NCBI GenBank assembly: GCA_937895985.1
Contig: CALBKL010000014.1
Coordinates: 1-8,263 of the forward strand
Length of the DNA stretch: 8,263 nucleotides
DNA from: an uncultured Solobacterium sp.
GTDB lineage: Bacteria > Bacillota_I > Bacilli_A > Erysipelotrichales > Erysipelotrichaceae
Direction of reading: 5' to 3'
The notes under the pieces were generated by a model. It did not search any database and was not told the DNA's origin. It saw only the letters and a program-made list of their open reading frames with translations. Within the stretch, counting starts at the first letter, position 1, and each line of letters opens with the position of its first letter. Of this stretch, positions 1 to 6,432 are shown one piece after another. Position numbers and translations under genes: made by a program.

Positions 1-24
1 CAATTGTAACTGTTGTTACAATTG
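1..24. repeat. Perfect inverted repeat inside the transporter gene
   Basis: Bases 1-10 (CAATTGTAAC) are the exact reverse complement of bases 15-24 (GTTACAATTG), separated by TGTT. The repeat lies in coding sequence for a membrane helix, and its residues read symmetrically (IVTVVTIV). It may continue upstream of the window. No T-run follows, so it is not terminator-like. It could be a chance result of repeated Val/Thr/Ile codons. Confidence 0.6.
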
Positions 25-686
25 TACTGATAAATTCTGCGTTATATATTACATCGAATCTTTTAATCTACTTCTTTAAATACGATATTGGGGGAACAAC
101 CTGGAAGGATGCTTATACATTATTTACTTCTGTTGGTGGGATTTCTCAGATCTTAGGTATGATGGCTGTGTATCCAATCCTTAGAAGTAAATTATCGAAT
201 ACAATCATCTTTAAGTTAGGCTTGTGTCTAGCAATATTTGGATATGCATTCTTACTAGCATTATGTTTACTTGGATATTCATCTGTTCTAACAATGCTAA
301 TGGTACCTGGTGTAATGATCTTTGTGGCCAATGGTATACTAACTGTTTTAACAACTGTCTTTCTTGCGAATACTGTTGATTATGGTGAAGTAAAGACGGG
401 TCATCGTGAAGAGTCTGTAATCTTTAGCATGCAGACATTTGTTGTAAAGGCTGCTAGTGGCCTAGCAGTATTCATCACTGGTGTTAGTTTGGATCTGATT
501 GGTTTAACAAGCAAAGATGGACTAGGGGAAGGAATATCAACATTTTCTTCACCATTACTAGGATTGCGTTTACTGATGACGATTTTACCTATGATTGGAT
601 TAGTGCTTGCTCTAGTGTTATTTACAAGAAAGTTTATTCTTACGGATGAAAAAGCAGAACAAATTCGAAAACAGTTAGAAGAGTGA
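1..686 (+). CDS. GPH-family (MelB-like) sugar:cation symporter, C-terminal part, 5' end outside window
   Basis: The reading frame is open from base 3 to the stop at 684-686, giving about 227 residues; the start lies upstream of the window. The visible part is strongly hydrophobic, with about five to six probable membrane helices. Near its beginning is a stretch reading LYITSNLLIYFFKYDIGG, typical of the second half of glycoside-pentoside-hexuronide:cation symporters. The end (FILTDEKAEQIRKQLEE) matches the usual cytoplasmic C-terminal tail of that family. The family couples sugar uptake to H+, Na+ or Li+ in the cytoplasmic membrane. The next gene, 10 bases downstream, is an alpha-galactosidase, so an alpha-galactoside such as melibiose or raffinose is the inferred substrate. 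The ATG at 159 is an internal methionine, because the frame and the homology continue upstream of it. Family assignment is fairly sure; substrate is inference from context. Confidence 0.85.
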   Translation, partial: IVTVVTIVLINSALYITSNLLIYFFKYDIGGTTWKDAYTLFTSVGGISQILGMMAVYPILRSKLSNTIIFKLGLCLAIFGYAFLLALCLLGYSSVLTMLMVPGVMIFVANGILTVLTTVFLANTVDYGEVKTGHREESVIFSMQTFVVKAASGLAVFITGVSLDLIGLTSKDGLGEGISTFSSPLLGLRLLMTILPMIGLVLALVLFTRKFILTDEKAEQIRKQLEE

Positions 687-696
687 GGGTCTAAGT

Positions 697-2289
697 ATGC
701 AGGTTCAGTGGTTAATAGAAAGTGTTGATCAGAAAATTAAATTACAAGGCAATGAAAACTGGCAGGATGATGTACTACATATTCATGTGTCAACTGCTCA
801 AATGATACTCGGTAAAGTGGAGGCGAAACTATCTGTTTCCATTGCAAAGGATGAAAAGATATTCATGAATGGATATCAAACATGGACATCTTCTCCAGAG
901 CTTACAAAATATGACCATACACATGGTCTAAAGAGAGTTCCAAAAAATTTATTACGGAAATATGGGTTTGATCGTTATGGTGATTATCATTTTATAGACT
1001 ACCCACAAAAGAAGGGCATTACTCATGGAGAATCATGGTGCTATTTCCGTGATGGAAAGAAATTTCGCTTGTTTGCATCGTTAGATGAAGATCCAGGATA
1101 TACGTTATTTTGGTATGACGCAAACAAATCTGAATTAACAATTCAAAGAGACTGTAAGGGTGTACAGACGAATGGTATCTTTCATGCATTTGATTTATTC
1201 TACGCGGAAGGTAGTGAAGAAGATGTCTTTCAAGCATGGTTTGATGCAATCAATCTAAAGCCGCTTACAACGAAGAAATTGTTTGGATATTCTAGTTGGT
1301 ATAATCACTATCAAGATATTAGTGAAGATAAGATACGTTATGATTTGTCTGGTTGTGATAAAGTATTTCAACCAAGTGACTTGTTTCAGATTGATGATGG
1401 TTGGGAACTATTTGTAGGAGATTGGTTAGAATCGGATTCAGTGAAATTCCCGAATGGGTTAAAAGCACTTGTAGATGAGATACATGCAAAGGGATATAAA
1501 GCAGGTTTGTGGCTTGCGCCATTTGTGGCAGAGGAGAAGTCTTCGATATATCAAAATCATCCAGATTGGTTCTTGCACCATCATGGAAAACCATGGTGTT
1601 TAGGCGCTAATTGGTCAGGCTTTTATTCGTTAGATATTGATCATCCAGATGTAATTGACTATATCAAGAAAGTATTCCATCAAGTTTATGACGTATGGGG
1701 ATTTGATTTAGTTAAACTAGATTTCTTATATGGCGCAGCTCCATTTGGAAATGCATCTGAAAGTCGTGCTAAGAGAATGAAACGGGCATTGCAGTTGTTG
1801 CGAGATATTTCAATTGGTAAAGAAATTCTTGCCTGTGGTGTCCCATTAATGCCATCTTTTGGATTAGTGGAATATAGTCGTATTGGATGTGATGTTGGTT
1901 TGGATTGGGATGATGTTTTCTATATGCGTTTATTGCATCGTGAAAGAATCTCTACCAAGAATGCAATTGTGAATACCGTGAATCGTAGACAATTAAATAA
2001 ACATGCGTTTATGAATGACCCAGATGTATTCTTTATTCGTACAGAAAATATTCATTTGTCAAATAAACAAAAGGATGATTTAGCACGGATTCAAGCTCTA
2101 CTTGGCGGTGTTTTTCTAACAAGTGATTGTCCTGCAAGTTATACGGATGAAATGATTCAAAAGTATCAAGAATATCGTAAGTTAGCATCTGCATTAGTTA
2201 CGGATGTAAATACCGATGAAGGAATTACAATTGAATATGTTATAGATGGTCAAACAAAAGTAGTTCATTTTGACTGTACAAATCGTTAA
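697..2289 (+). CDS. Alpha-galactosidase, glycoside hydrolase family 36
   Basis: This is a complete 530-residue protein, predicted to hydrolyse terminal alpha-1,6-galactose from melibiose or raffinose-type sugars in the cytoplasm, since no signal peptide is visible. The N-terminal ~190 residues fit the beta-sandwich domain. The TIM-barrel catalytic domain follows, with GYSSWYNHY at 197-205, QIDDGW at 231-236 and KAGLWLAPF at 268-276. The likely nucleophile is D342 in VKLDFLYG, and the likely acid/base is D399 in SRIGCDVGLDW. The spacing and overall size resemble the short bacterial GH36 enzymes such as Thermotoga maritima GalA. The start follows a GAGGG ribosome binding site at 685-689, seven bases before the ATG. 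Only 10 bases separate it from the sugar symporter, so the two are co-transcribed from a promoter outside the window. A terminator follows directly. Exact substrate range is not determined. Confidence 0.93.
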   Translation: MQVQWLIESVDQKIKLQGNENWQDDVLHIHVSTAQMILGKVEAKLSVSIAKDEKIFMNGYQTWTSSPELTKYDHTHGLKRVPKNLLRKYGFDRYGDYHFIDYPQKKGITHGESWCYFRDGKKFRLFASLDEDPGYTLFWYDANKSELTIQRDCKGVQTNGIFHAFDLFYAEGSEEDVFQAWFDAINLKPLTTKKLFGYSSWYNHYQDISEDKIRYDLSGCDKVFQPSDLFQIDDGWELFVGDWLESDSVKFPNGLKALVDEIHAKGYKAGLWLAPFVAEEKSSIYQNHPDWFLHHHGKPWCLGANWSGFYSLDIDHPDVIDYIKKVFHQVYDVWGFDLVKLDFLYGAAPFGNASESRAKRMKRALQLLRDISIGKEILACGVPLMPSFGLVEYSRIGCDVGLDWDDVFYMRLLHRERISTKNAIVNTVNRRQLNKHAFMNDPDVFFIRTENIHLSNKQKDDLARIQALLGGVFLTSDCPASYTDEMIQKYQEYRKLASALVTDVNTDEGITIEYVIDGQTKVVHFDCTNR

Positions 2290-2294
2290 TGAAA

Positions 2295-2331
2295 ACCCAC
2301 TAAAGTAGTGAATACTCTGGTGGGTATTTTT
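2295..2331 (+). terminator. Probable terminator of the symporter/alpha-galactosidase operon
   Basis: ACCCAC at 2295-2300 pairs with GTGGGT at 2320-2325, followed by ATTTTT. It starts six bases after the alpha-galactosidase stop codon. The loop contains a competing small hairpin, CACTA (2298-2302) with TAGTG (2306-2310), so the stem is modest and the alternative fold overlaps it. Confidence 0.65.
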
Positions 2332-2594
2332 GTATCTTTGTTTCTTAAAAAGGATTATTTTATATCGCCTGTTGGAAGAGGCTATATGCTTTAAAGATAG
2401 GCAATTATAAGAGAATAGTAAATACATATGTATTAGAGACAATAGCATCTATCTAGCTCTTCTGTGCTATGGATGGATATTGCTTGCATGTTTGCATCAA
2501 TGAGCTTACTTGTTTCAGTCTAATATCCTGTTAGAAAAGTATAGGGGAGTAAAATATTAAAAACACATCTATTATGATGCGCTTTTAGTTGGGT
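2332..2594. other. Gene-poor spacer between convergent transcription units
   Basis: The gap between the alpha-galactosidase stop (2289) and the rpsD stop (2632) is about 340 bases, with a terminator at each end. I see no convincing gene on either strand. The open frame across 2194-2448 on the minus strand has no family features and overlaps the alpha-galactosidase end. Minor structures are a 14-bp palindrome at 2421-2434 and an imperfect hairpin at 2362-2387 (ATAT-GCCT with AGGC-ATAT, one mismatch), which has no T-run. Confidence 0.6.
2421..2434. repeat. 14-bp perfect palindrome
   Basis: AATACATATGTATT is its own reverse complement. It sits alone in the gene-poor spacer, far from any visible promoter. 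It could be a protein binding site or chance in AT-rich DNA. Confidence 0.5.
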
Positions 2595-2625
2595 AAAGAA
2601 AAAGCCAACTTGCGTTGACTTTTTA
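2595..2625 (-). terminator. rpsD terminator
   Basis: Read on the minus strand, AAAAAGTCAAC and GTTGGCTTTTT form an 11-bp stem around a GCAA tetraloop (whole stem-loop 2599-2624), with a further T-rich tail. One step is a U-G wobble on the minus strand but a C/A mismatch on the plus strand, which shows the direction of use. It begins seven bases after the rpsD stop codon. Confidence 0.9.
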
Positions 2626-2631
2626 CACTTG

Positions 2632-3234
2632 TTATCTGTTGTAGAATTCGACAACGAGTGATTCGTTGATTTCTTGGTTCAATTCGCTTCTTTCTGGAAG
2701 ACGTACGAATGTACCTTTCTTGTTTTCCTTATCAACTTCAACGAAAGCTGGGATTGTGATAGCTGATTCTAATGATTCAGCGATTGCCTTGATGTTACGT
2801 GCATTTTCACGAACAGCAATTGTTGATCCTGGCTTGATTAAAGCTGAAGGGATGTCTAACTTCTTACCATTAACTTCGATATGACCGTGGTTTACTAACT
2901 GACGAGCAGCCTTACGTGTTCTAGCTAAGCCCATACGGTAAACGATGTTATCTAATCTACTTTCAAGTAAGATTAAGAAGTTAACACCTGCCATACCTTC
3001 CATCTTGGAAGCCTTGTTGAATAAGTTAGAGAACTGACGTTCATTTAAACCGTACATGTGACGGATTCTTTGCTTTTCGCGTAACTGTGTACCGTAGCCA
3101 CCTAACTTAATACGCTTTGTAGGTCCATGTTGACCTGGAGCATAAGTTCTTTTCTTAAGCTCTTCGCCTGTTTCTAAGATGGAGAAGCTTAAGCGTCTAG
3201 CTTTCTTCCAAACAGGTCCTGTGTAACGTGCCAT
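2632..3234 (-). CDS. rpsD: 30S ribosomal protein S4
   Basis: This 200-residue protein is primary 16S rRNA binding protein S4, which nucleates 30S assembly and in many bacteria represses its own synthesis. The N-terminus reads [15 protein letters not shown], followed by YAPGQHGP (31-38), then [11 protein letters not shown] (58-68). The S4 RNA-binding domain starts near [28 protein letters not shown] (92-119). The end, [20 protein letters not shown], is typical. There are no cysteines, so this is the zinc-free (C-minus) form. The frame is open 18 codons further upstream, but the start chosen here gives the standard N-terminus. It also has an AGGAGG site (3244-3249) nine bases before the ATG. 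The gene is monocistronic, with its own promoter and terminator, divergent from ezrA. Confidence 0.98.
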   Translation of the reverse strand: MARYTGPVWKKARRLSFSILETGEELKKRTYAPGQHGPTKRIKLGGYGTQLREKQRIRHMYGLNERQFSNLFNKASKMEGMAGVNFLILLESRLDNIVYRMGLARTRKAARQLVNHGHIEVNGKKLDIPSALIKPGSTIAVRENARNIKAIAESLESAITIPAFVEVDKENKKGTFVRLPERSELNQEINESLVVEFYNR

Positions 3235-3401
3235 GTTTTGTTTCCTCCTATATATGGCTGAGAAACAATAACAGGTGCAGATCATCAATGCGGGGTGTTA
3301 TCATGAGCCTTTTCACCTTTTGCAGCAGGATACTTAGGAACAAGTTTAACTGTTGATAACGCCTTACGCATGACTCTACATGCTGCCATCATTTAACGCA
3401 C
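3235..3401 (-). promoter_or_regulatory. rpsD 5' leader, candidate S4 autoregulatory RNA
   Basis: About 165 nt separate the predicted transcription start from the rpsD ATG. On the minus-strand RNA, GUUAUCA (3354-3360) pairs with UGAUAAC (3297-3303), and outside it AUGCG (3367-3371) pairs with CGCAU (3288-3292). Two G-C pairs lie between these helices. GCAGCA (3381-3386), 5' of the helix, can pair with UGCUGC (3322-3327) in its loop, making a pseudoknot. Nearer the gene, UUGUUUC (3262-3268) pairs with GAAACAA (3238-3244), so the AGGAGG ribosome binding site (3244-3249) lies inside a hairpin. A competing hairpin, GCAUG with CAUGC (3368-3383), excludes the outer helix. Bacillota rpsD leaders are known to mediate repression by S4. 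That this leader does so is inference from structure. Confidence 0.7.
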
Positions 3402-3406
3402 TCGAT

Positions 3407-3435
3407 ATAATACCATTAGTGTGTATAAACGTCAA
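3407..3435 (-). promoter_or_regulatory. rpsD promoter, sigma-A type
   Basis: On the minus strand, TTGACG (-35, 3430-3435) and TATTAT (-10, 3407-3412) are separated by exactly 17 bases. Transcription should start near 3400, giving the long rpsD leader. Confidence 0.85.
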
Positions 3436-3439
3436 TTGT

Positions 3440-3481
3440 TTTCACAAGTTCTATCAGAAACAATCATTTGTGAAACACAAA
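3440..3481. repeat. Inverted repeats upstream of the divergent rpsD and ezrA genes
   Basis: TTTCACAA (3440-3447) is the reverse complement of TTGTGAAA (3468-3475). The right arm also forms a second dyad by itself, TTTGTG-AAA-CACAAA (3467-3481). A related TGTGAAAG occurs at 3501-3508. The left arm starts five bases upstream of the rpsD -35 box. These could be operator half-sites. No regulator is identified. Confidence 0.45.
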
Positions 3482-3540
3482 AAAGAATTATGGAAAGATA
3501 TGTGAAAGTGATAAGCATATGCCCAAATATATCGATGCTG

Positions 3541-3549
3541 TGGTAAAAT
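3541..3549 (+). promoter_or_regulatory. Probable ezrA promoter, extended -10
   Basis: TGGTAAAAT has the extended -10 TGn motif followed by TAAAAT (3544-3549). No good -35 box stands 16-18 bases upstream, which is common for extended -10 promoters. Transcription would start near 3556, leaving a short leader before the AAAGGTGG ribosome binding site (3568-3575). Confidence 0.5.
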
Positions 3550-3581
3550 AAAAAAAGATATGACAAGAAAGGTGGAAACAT

Positions 3582-5312
3582 ATGAATCAGATATTAACAT
3601 TATTATCAGATATCAGATTTATCATTGCCGTAGGTGCAATCTTTGTTTTACTGTTAATCATTTTAATTGTTACTACAGTACGTGCACGTCGTTATAAATC
3701 TGAGTATATAGAATTAGAGAATCGCTATCAGTCACTTAAGCAAATTCCTTTGTCATTAAAGATGAATAAAGCAATTGCCGTAAGTAGAGTGAATCAGGAT
3801 ACAGTTGATCGTGTTAATTCAGCACAGAATAAGTTTGATGAGGTGCAGTCATGTATTTCTGCTTTAACAAGTAAGTTAGCAGACTTAGAACGTTATATTT
3901 CTGCTGGTACTTTATCAAAGGCTGGTAATACTATCAAGGATATTGAGACATCCATGACTACAACAGAAGCGGATGCGAAGACACTTGAAAATATGTTAGA
4001 TGCGATTCTTGCAAAAGAAACAGCACAGCGTGAAGAAGTAACTGCTTTAAAGAATCGATTCCGTGCCTTAAAAGCACAGGCTGCTGAAAATGCTCCAAAG
4101 TTATACTTTGCTTGGCCTTTAGTAGAGCAGAAGGTTGTAGATACTGAGAAGATGTTTGCGACTTTTGAAGAATGGATGTTCTCCAGTGATTTTGATAAGG
4201 CAAACCGTGAACTTGTAAGTATCAAGGCAGTCATGGCAGAACTAGAAGAAATGATTGAGAATATGCCTTCATTATTGGAAGATGCTAAGGGTGTTATTCC
4301 TAATATGGCAGAAGTTCTTCACAAGGATTATATTCATAACCGTAATCGTGGTGTGTATTTGAAACACTTAAATGTAGAAGAAAACCTCAATCAGATGACA
4401 GAGTCCTTACGTGAATCTCTAAAACAGTTAAAGACTGGGTCTACATTAGGTGTTCGTGAAACACTTGATACTATGAAGGCAAAACTTCGTGAGATGGACC
4501 AGGCTGTGAAACAAGAAGGTGAAAGCTTTGATGCGATTCAAGAGTTATCAAAGGAATCTACTGCGCTTGCTGATGAAGCAGATCAGAATGCGGCGTATGT
4601 AAAAGAAGCATTTGCGAAATCATCATCACGTTTTGGCTTCGCAGATTTAGAAGAGAAGCTTGCTGAGCAAACGACGCACTTACAAGAACTTGAAGCTAAG
4701 ATGCCTGTAGTAATGGATAGTGTACGTAACTATCAAGTGCCTGCTAGTACAGTTGTTGGTTCCTTGAAGGAATTAAATGAACAGATTGTTGCATGCAATA
4801 CAGAGTTTAAGAATATTCGTACACGTATTGAAGCTGCTTCTGGTGATGAAGAACGTTGCAAGAAGCAACTAGTGAAGTTACAGATTGTTATGAATCAGAT
4901 GCAAGTCAAGATTCGTAAGTATAAACTTCCAAATATTTCAGAGGCCTATGAAGATGATATGCGCCGTGCAAATGACTATATCCATCGTTTAGATAACTTG
5001 ATGGAAGAAGTTCCATTAAATATGCAGTTATTAAATGGAACATTACAAGAAGCATTAGACTTTATCTATAAGCTTTATAACAATGTTAATAACGTTGTTG
5101 GAACAGTTATGATGGTTGAAAATACAATCGTATTTGGTAACCGTTATCGTTCAACTTACGCAGATATCGACTCTGAGTTAACACGTAGTGAATTAAGTTT
5201 CCGTAATGGTGAATATACACAAGCTCTAACAACAGCAATCGCAACGATAGAGAAGATTCATCCAGGTAACTACGAATCTATGATTAAGGAGAATGCAAAG
5301 AGTGCAGCATAG
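3582..5312 (+). CDS. ezrA: Septation ring formation regulator EzrA
   Basis: This 576-residue protein is a membrane-anchored regulator of FtsZ ring assembly in Bacillota, close to the usual EzrA length. A single N-terminal membrane helix (about 12-33) is followed by the positive cluster RARR. The rest is a long cytoplasmic alpha-helical region rich in Glu, Lys and Gln, as expected for the spectrin-like repeats of EzrA. The C-terminal region has FGNRYRS (518-524) and FRNGEYTQAL (541-550), which match conserved EzrA positions. In the conserved segment before NR, often containing Gln, this protein has Val. The start follows AAAGGTGG, six bases before the ATG. The stop overlaps or abuts the start of the cysteine desulfurase, so translation of the two is probably coupled. 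It is divergent from rpsD, as in the B. subtilis neighbourhood. Confidence 0.95.
   Translation: MNQILTLLSDIRFIIAVGAIFVLLLIILIVTTVRARRYKSEYIELENRYQSLKQIPLSLKMNKAIAVSRVNQDTVDRVNSAQNKFDEVQSCISALTSKLADLERYISAGTLSKAGNTIKDIETSMTTTEADAKTLENMLDAILAKETAQREEVTALKNRFRALKAQAAENAPKLYFAWPLVEQKVVDTEKMFATFEEWMFSSDFDKANRELVSIKAVMAELEEMIENMPSLLEDAKGVIPNMAEVLHKDYIHNRNRGVYLKHLNVEENLNQMTESLRESLKQLKTGSTLGVRETLDTMKAKLREMDQAVKQEGESFDAIQELSKESTALADEADQNAAYVKEAFAKSSSRFGFADLEEKLAEQTTHLQELEAKMPVVMDSVRNYQVPASTVVGSLKELNEQIVACNTEFKNIRTRIEAASGDEERCKKQLVKLQIVMNQMQVKIRKYKLPNISEAYEDDMRRANDYIHRLDNLMEEVPLNMQLLNGTLQEALDFIYKLYNNVNNVVGTVMMVENTIVFGNRYRSTYADIDSELTRSELSFRNGEYTQALTTAIATIEKIHPGNYESMIKENAKSAA
5286..5291 (+). promoter_or_regulatory. 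Ribosome binding site that bears on the desulfurase start
   Basis: AAGGAG lies within the end of ezrA. It is one base before the ATG at 5293, 10 bases before the in-frame GTG at 5302 and 22 before the GTG at 5314. On spacing, GTG 5302 is the best served. Confidence 0.6.
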
Positions 5313-6432
5313 AGTGTATTTTGATGGTGCTTCTACAACAGCGATTCACCCAGATGTATTACAAACCTATAAATCTTTATTAGATAAGTATTACGTCAAT
5401 AGTGAATCCCTATATGATGAAGGCAGCGAAATCAGTCGAATGATGGAAAAAGCCCGGAGTGCAATAGCCGGGCTTTTGGGTGTAAACAGCGATGACATTA
5501 TCTTTACCTCAGGTTCTTCGGAAGCAAACTCTTCCGCAATCAAAGGTGTTTGTTTTGCACAACCAGGTAAGAGGCATATTGTCACAACGAATGTAGAACA
5601 TTCTTCTATCATGAATGCATGTTTACAAATGGAACATGTATTTGGTTATCGAGTAACGTATTTACCGGTTGATGTTAGTGGTAAGGTATCCTTACAACAA
5701 GTGAAAGATGCAGTATCTGACGATACGGCAATCGTTAGTATCATGGCAGTAAACAATGAAGTGGGTTCCATTAATCCAATTGATGAGATTGCAAATTATA
5801 TTAAAAAACATACACATGCTTATATGCATGTTGATATGACACAGGCAATTGGTAAAGTTGATGTAGATTTTAAAAACATTGATCTAGCATCTATCTCTGC
5901 ACATAAACTAGAAGGTTTAAAAGGCAGTGGAATTCTTGTTAAGAAAGTACATGTACCATTTGTGCCACTGATTAATGGTGGTGAACAAGAATATGGTATT
6001 CGTGGTGGTACTTCGAATGCATGTGTAAACATGGTATTTGCTAAGACTTTACGCTTCGCGCTAGAAAATGGTAAGAAGTATCATGATTACATTACAACTT
6101 TACAACAAGCATTATTGAAGGGCTTATCTACAATACCTGGTGTTTTAATTAATCAACCAAGTGATGCAGTCAATAGTGTTGTTAACTTCTCATACGAGAA
6201 GATTCCAAGTGAAGTTATGCAGAATGCATTAAATAAAAAAGGATTTATGGTGAGCGCAAGAAGTACTTGTGCATCTAAATCCGATGATCCAAGTTATGTA
6301 TTAAGTGCTATGGGCTATTCTTCCAGACGTGCAAGCTCTTGTATTCGTATTAGTTTAACGTATCATAATACAGAAGAAGAGATTGCTTCATTTATAGATT
6401 CATTAAAGGAGATTATTTCGCAATATGGTTAA
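5293..6432 (+). CDS. nifZ: Cysteine desulfurase, IscS/NifS family, paired with ThiI
   Basis: This is a PLP enzyme that removes sulfur from L-cysteine as an enzyme-bound persulfide, giving alanine. Numbered from the ATG at 5293 (379 residues), it shows FTSGSSEAN (71-79), NVEHSSI (100-106), HVDMTQAIGK (179-188), the PLP lysine K205 in SAHKLEG, and IRGGTSN (236-242). The catalytic cysteine is C326 in RSTCAS, followed by DDPSYVLSAMG. The start is uncertain. The ATG is too close to the AAGGAG site, while GTG 5302 has better spacing. GTG 5314 would give the classic short N-terminus (VYFDGASTT). The longest form is listed. It overlaps thiI by eight bases, so ThiI is the likely sulfur acceptor, as for B. 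subtilis NifZ. The symbol follows that parallel. A strong hairpin lies in codons 53-62. Confidence 0.93.
   Translation: MQRVQHRVYFDGASTTAIHPDVLQTYKSLLDKYYVNSESLYDEGSEISRMMEKARSAIAGLLGVNSDDIIFTSGSSEANSSAIKGVCFAQPGKRHIVTTNVEHSSIMNACLQMEHVFGYRVTYLPVDVSGKVSLQQVKDAVSDDTAIVSIMAVNNEVGSINPIDEIANYIKKHTHAYMHVDMTQAIGKVDVDFKNIDLASISAHKLEGLKGSGILVKKVHVPFVPLINGGEQEYGIRGGTSNACVNMVFAKTLRFALENGKKYHDYITTLQQALLKGLSTIPGVLINQPSDAVNSVVNFSYEKIPSEVMQNALNKKGFMVSARSTCASKSDDPSYVLSAMGYSSRRASSCIRISLTYHNTEEEIASFIDSLKEIISQYG
5448..5477. other. Perfect GC-rich hairpin inside the cysteine desulfurase gene, terminator-like
   Basis: AAAAGCCCGG (5448-5457) and CCGGGCTTTT (5468-5477) are exact 10-bp arms around a 10-nt loop. 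On the plus strand the stem ends in four Ts followed by GGG. On the minus strand it ends in five Ts. It lies about 135 bases after the ezrA stop. The codons involved (GCC CGG ... GCC GGG) are G/C-ending, while those nearby mostly end in A or T. The hairpin is seen directly. Any attenuation role is inference. Confidence 0.75.

Noticed and set aside
159..686. A short complete transporter beginning at ATG 159
   Set aside because: The frame is open to the window edge and the upstream residues match the family, so this is the tail of a longer protein.
1319..1594. Open frames on the minus strand inside the alpha-galactosidase gene (also 1019-1249)
   Set aside because: They lie opposite a well-supported gene, have no recognisable family features, and arise from its codon pattern.
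2194..2448. Possible minus-strand gene of 84 residues in the spacer after the alpha-galactosidase
   Set aside because: No ribosome binding site was evident, it runs through the terminator into the alpha-galactosidase gene, and its composition looks random.
3235..3288. Longer N-terminus for ribosomal protein S4 starting at 3288
   Set aside because: The extra 18 residues run through the ribosome binding site and the leader. The standard MARYTGP start at 3234 has a perfect AGGAGG.
3893..4234. Overlapping minus-strand open frames within ezrA
   Set aside because: They are shadows of the EzrA coding sequence. Their compositions are low-complexity mirrors and nothing in them resembles a known protein.
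5079..5099. Near-perfect 21-bp palindrome in ezrA
   Set aside because: It encodes NNVNNVV, and the repeated Asn/Val codons explain the symmetry. It has almost no loop, so a stable hairpin is unlikely.
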